NCBI GenBank assembly: GCA_002422265.1 | Contig: DIUB01000176.1 | Coordinates: 1 to 6,166 of the forward strand | Source: Geobacter sp. UBA6169 | GTDB taxonomy: Bacteria > Desulfobacterota > Desulfuromonadia > Geobacterales > Pseudopelobacteraceae | Direction of reading: 5' to 3' | Length of the DNA: 6,166 bases | Part shown: piece by piece, positions 4,226-6,166 of the stretch | How positions within the stretch are numbered: position 1 is the first letter of the stretch | Layout: each line of letters starts with the position of its first letter | The notes under the pieces: generated by a model | What the model saw: only the letters and a program-made list of their open reading frames with translations | What the model was told of the DNA's origin: nothing | Databases searched by the model: none | Program-made: the position numbers and the translations under genes

Positions 4226-6166
4226 TCAGTACCTGTTTCCTGCTTGATCCTGGTAAGTCAGCCTGCTCTTCAGTTGTACGCCGGTACCGACACCAGTACC
4301 TGATTTGATCCGGAATGATGCCTTGATCACCCGTTTCTCTCCGGCACCAAGCTCATTGAAACGCCAGAGTGAGTTGCCGGAGGTTGACTGGCCCGCAGTC
4401 TGGCTGGCGGTTACCAGCTCCACCTGGTCAGGCCAGGTCACTTCCATCTCCACCTGCTTGGCCAGGTTTGATCCCTGGTTCAGGATGTCAAAGTCAACGG
4501 TAAGCAGCTCACCGGGTACCATCCGGCCTTCGCGCCCCTTCATGGCCAGCTGCAGTACCGGACGTGAATAGGTAAAGCGGGTCTCGGCCGTTGCAACAGC
4601 ATTCTGTTTGCCCGGTTCTGTTGTTGCGGTGATGGCCAGCTTTTCAACAGCGCCGTCAAGGGCGGCCCGGGGAGTGCTGATCTCAAGCAGCAGGGCTGCC
4701 TCTTCCTTGGGGCCCAGCGGACCGATCGACGCCACCTCCGGCTCACCGGGCTGATGCAGGCCGTCACGGTTCTGGTCGTGATAGATGGTCACCTTCTGCT
4801 GAGCTGCCGGATGAGCAGTCAGGCTGATCTGCTCATAGCGGTTACCCCGGTTGGTGAGTCGCACCGGCAGGTAGACCGTCTGGCCCGGTACTGCGGTCAG
4901 CTGCTCATGAGCCATGCGCAGGGCCAGTTGGCTGACCGGCAGTACAACGGCTGCACTGGAGAGAAAAGACCCCTTGGTCTCCAGTGCGTTGTTGACCAGA
5001 TCTGCACGTACGATCAGCTCTTCCTTGGCCAATGCCTCCTCTTTGAGTTGGAAGGCTACGGTGAAGGTACGGCTCTCGCCTGATTTCAGGGTAAGCCCGT
5101 CCTGTACCAGGGCTGCCTGCATTTCCTGGCGGAATCCGGCCGGTTCATAGGCTACCGGCTGGTACTGGGCCGGGAAGTTGAGTCGCAGGGTCACCTCTTC
5201 GGCAGTGAGGGAACCGATGTTGAGCAGGGTGACGGTGTACTCGACCTTTTCACCAGGCAGCAGAGCGGTCTTGGAGGGTTTGATCACCGCACGCAACAGG
5301 GGGGCGGCAGCGTTGAGTGAGACTACCCGGCTCTGGGATGCCTCTGCCATGAATTGAGAAGCCGCCTTGATCGGATGGGCTATTCTGAGTCCATCTATGG
5401 TGGCAGGAGGTACTTGCAGGTATAACAGACCTTTGAAGCGTTCGCCCGGTGCAAGTTCAGGGGTCTGGTTGATGACCTGCTCAGGGGAAGCTGCCGCAGC
5501 AAAACGGGCGTTGAATTCTGCCGGAAAGCCGGATCCCAGGTAGAAACGGTCCTGACCGTTACCCCGGTTCTGCAGTTCAAAGGGGATTGATGCGCGACGA
5601 GCCACGGCAACCGGCGCGGCCGGTGTCTGCAGCTCAAACTCGAAAGCAGCGTACTGGGCCACTTCCAGGCTCAAGGTTTGCGAAACGCCGCTGCCGTCAA
5701 GGGCAGCCACAGGCTGCGCAGAGCCAGCGGTCGGCAGAACCACCGCTACCCCCATTGCCTTCAGCCGTGCCTCGGCGGTCCGTGCTGCCGCTGTACCGGG
5801 GAAGCGTTCCAGAATCCCCTTGTATTCGGCAACCGCCTTTTCCTTCAGCCGTGCCCGCTCCTGGCGGGCAGTCTCGGCAGCGGCCTGGCTTGCCTCAGCC
5901 TTGCGGGCTGCTGAAAGCTCACGCTCTGTCTGGGCTGCAGCCGCTGCAGCGGCTTTTTCCGATGCACGGCGCTGTTCCTGGGCCTTTTGTGCGGACAGCT
6001 TTTCTTCTTCCGCCTGTAAGGCAGCCAAACGCGCTGCCTCAGCCTTTTCTCTGGCTAACCGCTCTGCTTCAGCCCTGGCTGCCTGCTCCTGGGCAATGCG
6101 GGCAGCTTCGGCAGCAGCACGTTGTTTCTCCTGTTCCGCCTTCAGGGCAGCCAGACGCTCCTCTTC
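4226..6166 (-). CDS. Coiled-coil and repeated DUF11/CARDB-like domain protein, 5' partial
   Basis: The visible 646 residues run from the window edge (first complete codon at 6166) to TGA at 4226-4228. The frame is open upstream, so the N-terminus and any signal peptide are missing. A TTG at 6028 is internal to the coiled coil and is not the start. Residues 1 to about 115 are an Ala/Glu/Lys/Arg/Gln-rich helix like TolA or other envelope coiled coils. A short TPR-like piece follows at about 111-139 (AEYKGILERFPGTAAARTAEARLKAMG). About four Ig-like beta domains then occupy about 162-286, 291-411, 413-536 and 536-644, with recurring PGE/PGQ...Y.V.L.N.G phrases (LLPGEKVEYTVTLLNIGS, AVPGQTVYLPVRLTNRGN, MVPGELLTVDFDILNQGS) typical of DUF11, CARDB and NEW3-like repeats. 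Domain 3 holds a calcium-loop pattern, DQNRDG...PGE (Asp464, Asn466, Asp468, Glu475). It is coupled to the LysM gene. An envelope or surface role is likely; the specific function is not recognised. Confidence 0.85.
   Translation of the reverse strand, partial: EEERLAALKAEQEKQRAAAEAARIAQEQAARAEAERLAREKAEAARLAALQAEEEKLSAQKAQEQRRASEKAAAAAAAQTERELSAARKAEASQAAAETARQERARLKEKAVAEYKGILERFPGTAAARTAEARLKAMGVAVVLPTAGSAQPVAALDGSGVSQTLSLEVAQYAAFEFELQTPAAPVAVARRASIPFELQNRGNGQDRFYLGSGFPAEFNARFAAAASPEQVINQTPELAPGERFKGLLYLQVPPATIDGLRIAHPIKAASQFMAEASQSRVVSLNAAAPLLRAVIKPSKTALLPGEKVEYTVTLLNIGSLTAEEVTLRLNFPAQYQPVAYEPAGFRQEMQAALVQDGLTLKSGESRTFTVAFQLKEEALAKEELIVRADLVNNALETKGSFLSSAAVVLPVSQLALRMAHEQLTAVPGQTVYLPVRLTNRGNRYEQISLTAHPAAQQKVTIYHDQNRDGLHQPGEPEVASIGPLGPKEEAALLLEISTPRAALDGAVEKLAITATTEPGKQNAVATAETRFTYSRPVLQLAMKGREGRMVPGELLTVDFDILNQGSNLAKQVEMEVTWPDQVELVTASQTAGQSTSGNSLWRFNELGAGEKRVIKASFRIKSGTGVGTGVQLKSRLTYQDQAGNRY

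Noticed and set aside
6026..6028. TTG as the start of the large minus-strand gene
   Set aside because: It is inside a continuous coiled-coil segment whose repeat pattern continues upstream to the window edge; the residue is an ordinary Leu.

Overview
The window reads like a chromosomal segment of a Geobacter-type Desulfuromonadota bacterium (Geobacter, Trichlorobacter, Pelobacter group). This rests on moderately high GC, an ActP-type acetate symporter with an Ala/Pro-rich N-terminus, and a zinc-ribbon plus TerC pair behind a manganese riboswitch. The genus-level assignment is an inference from gene character, not from a database match.

Layout on the + strand: the window opens inside an actP-like sodium/acetate symporter gene (start lies upstream, stop at 1877). 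A short hairpin terminator follows at 1883-1910. A promoter candidate is interleaved with that hairpin. Next comes a yybP-ykoY (Mn2+-sensing) riboswitch at about 1929-2036, with an intrinsic terminator as expression platform (2024-2068). It controls a two-gene operon: a 96-residue TFIIB-type zinc-ribbon protein with a His-rich tail (2116-2406) and a 316-residue TerC/Alx family membrane protein, a probable Mn2+ exporter (2442-3392). A perfect 30-bp palindrome covers the terC stop codon. A 160-bp convergent gap ends in a strong symmetric terminator (3553-3602) that can serve both strands.

Layout on the - strand: two tightly coupled genes face the terC operon. The upstream one (6166 to 4226, 5' end outside the window) encodes a large protein with an Ala/Glu-rich coiled coil followed by about four Ig-like repeat domains of the DUF11/CARDB kind. 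One nucleotide later starts a 201-residue secreted LysM-plus-TPR-like protein (4224 to 3619). Together they look like a cell-envelope pair of unknown function.

How the parts work together: the best supported system is Mn2+ homeostasis. Mn2+ binding should stabilise riboswitch stem P1, which shares bases with the terminator, so metal excess allows read-through into the zinc-ribbon and exporter genes. The riboswitch and TerC are known families. The less explored parts are the zinc-ribbon/His-tail protein as first gene of a Mn-controlled operon, the RBS-flanking hairpin before terC, the palindrome over the terC stop, and the repeat-domain/LysM envelope pair.
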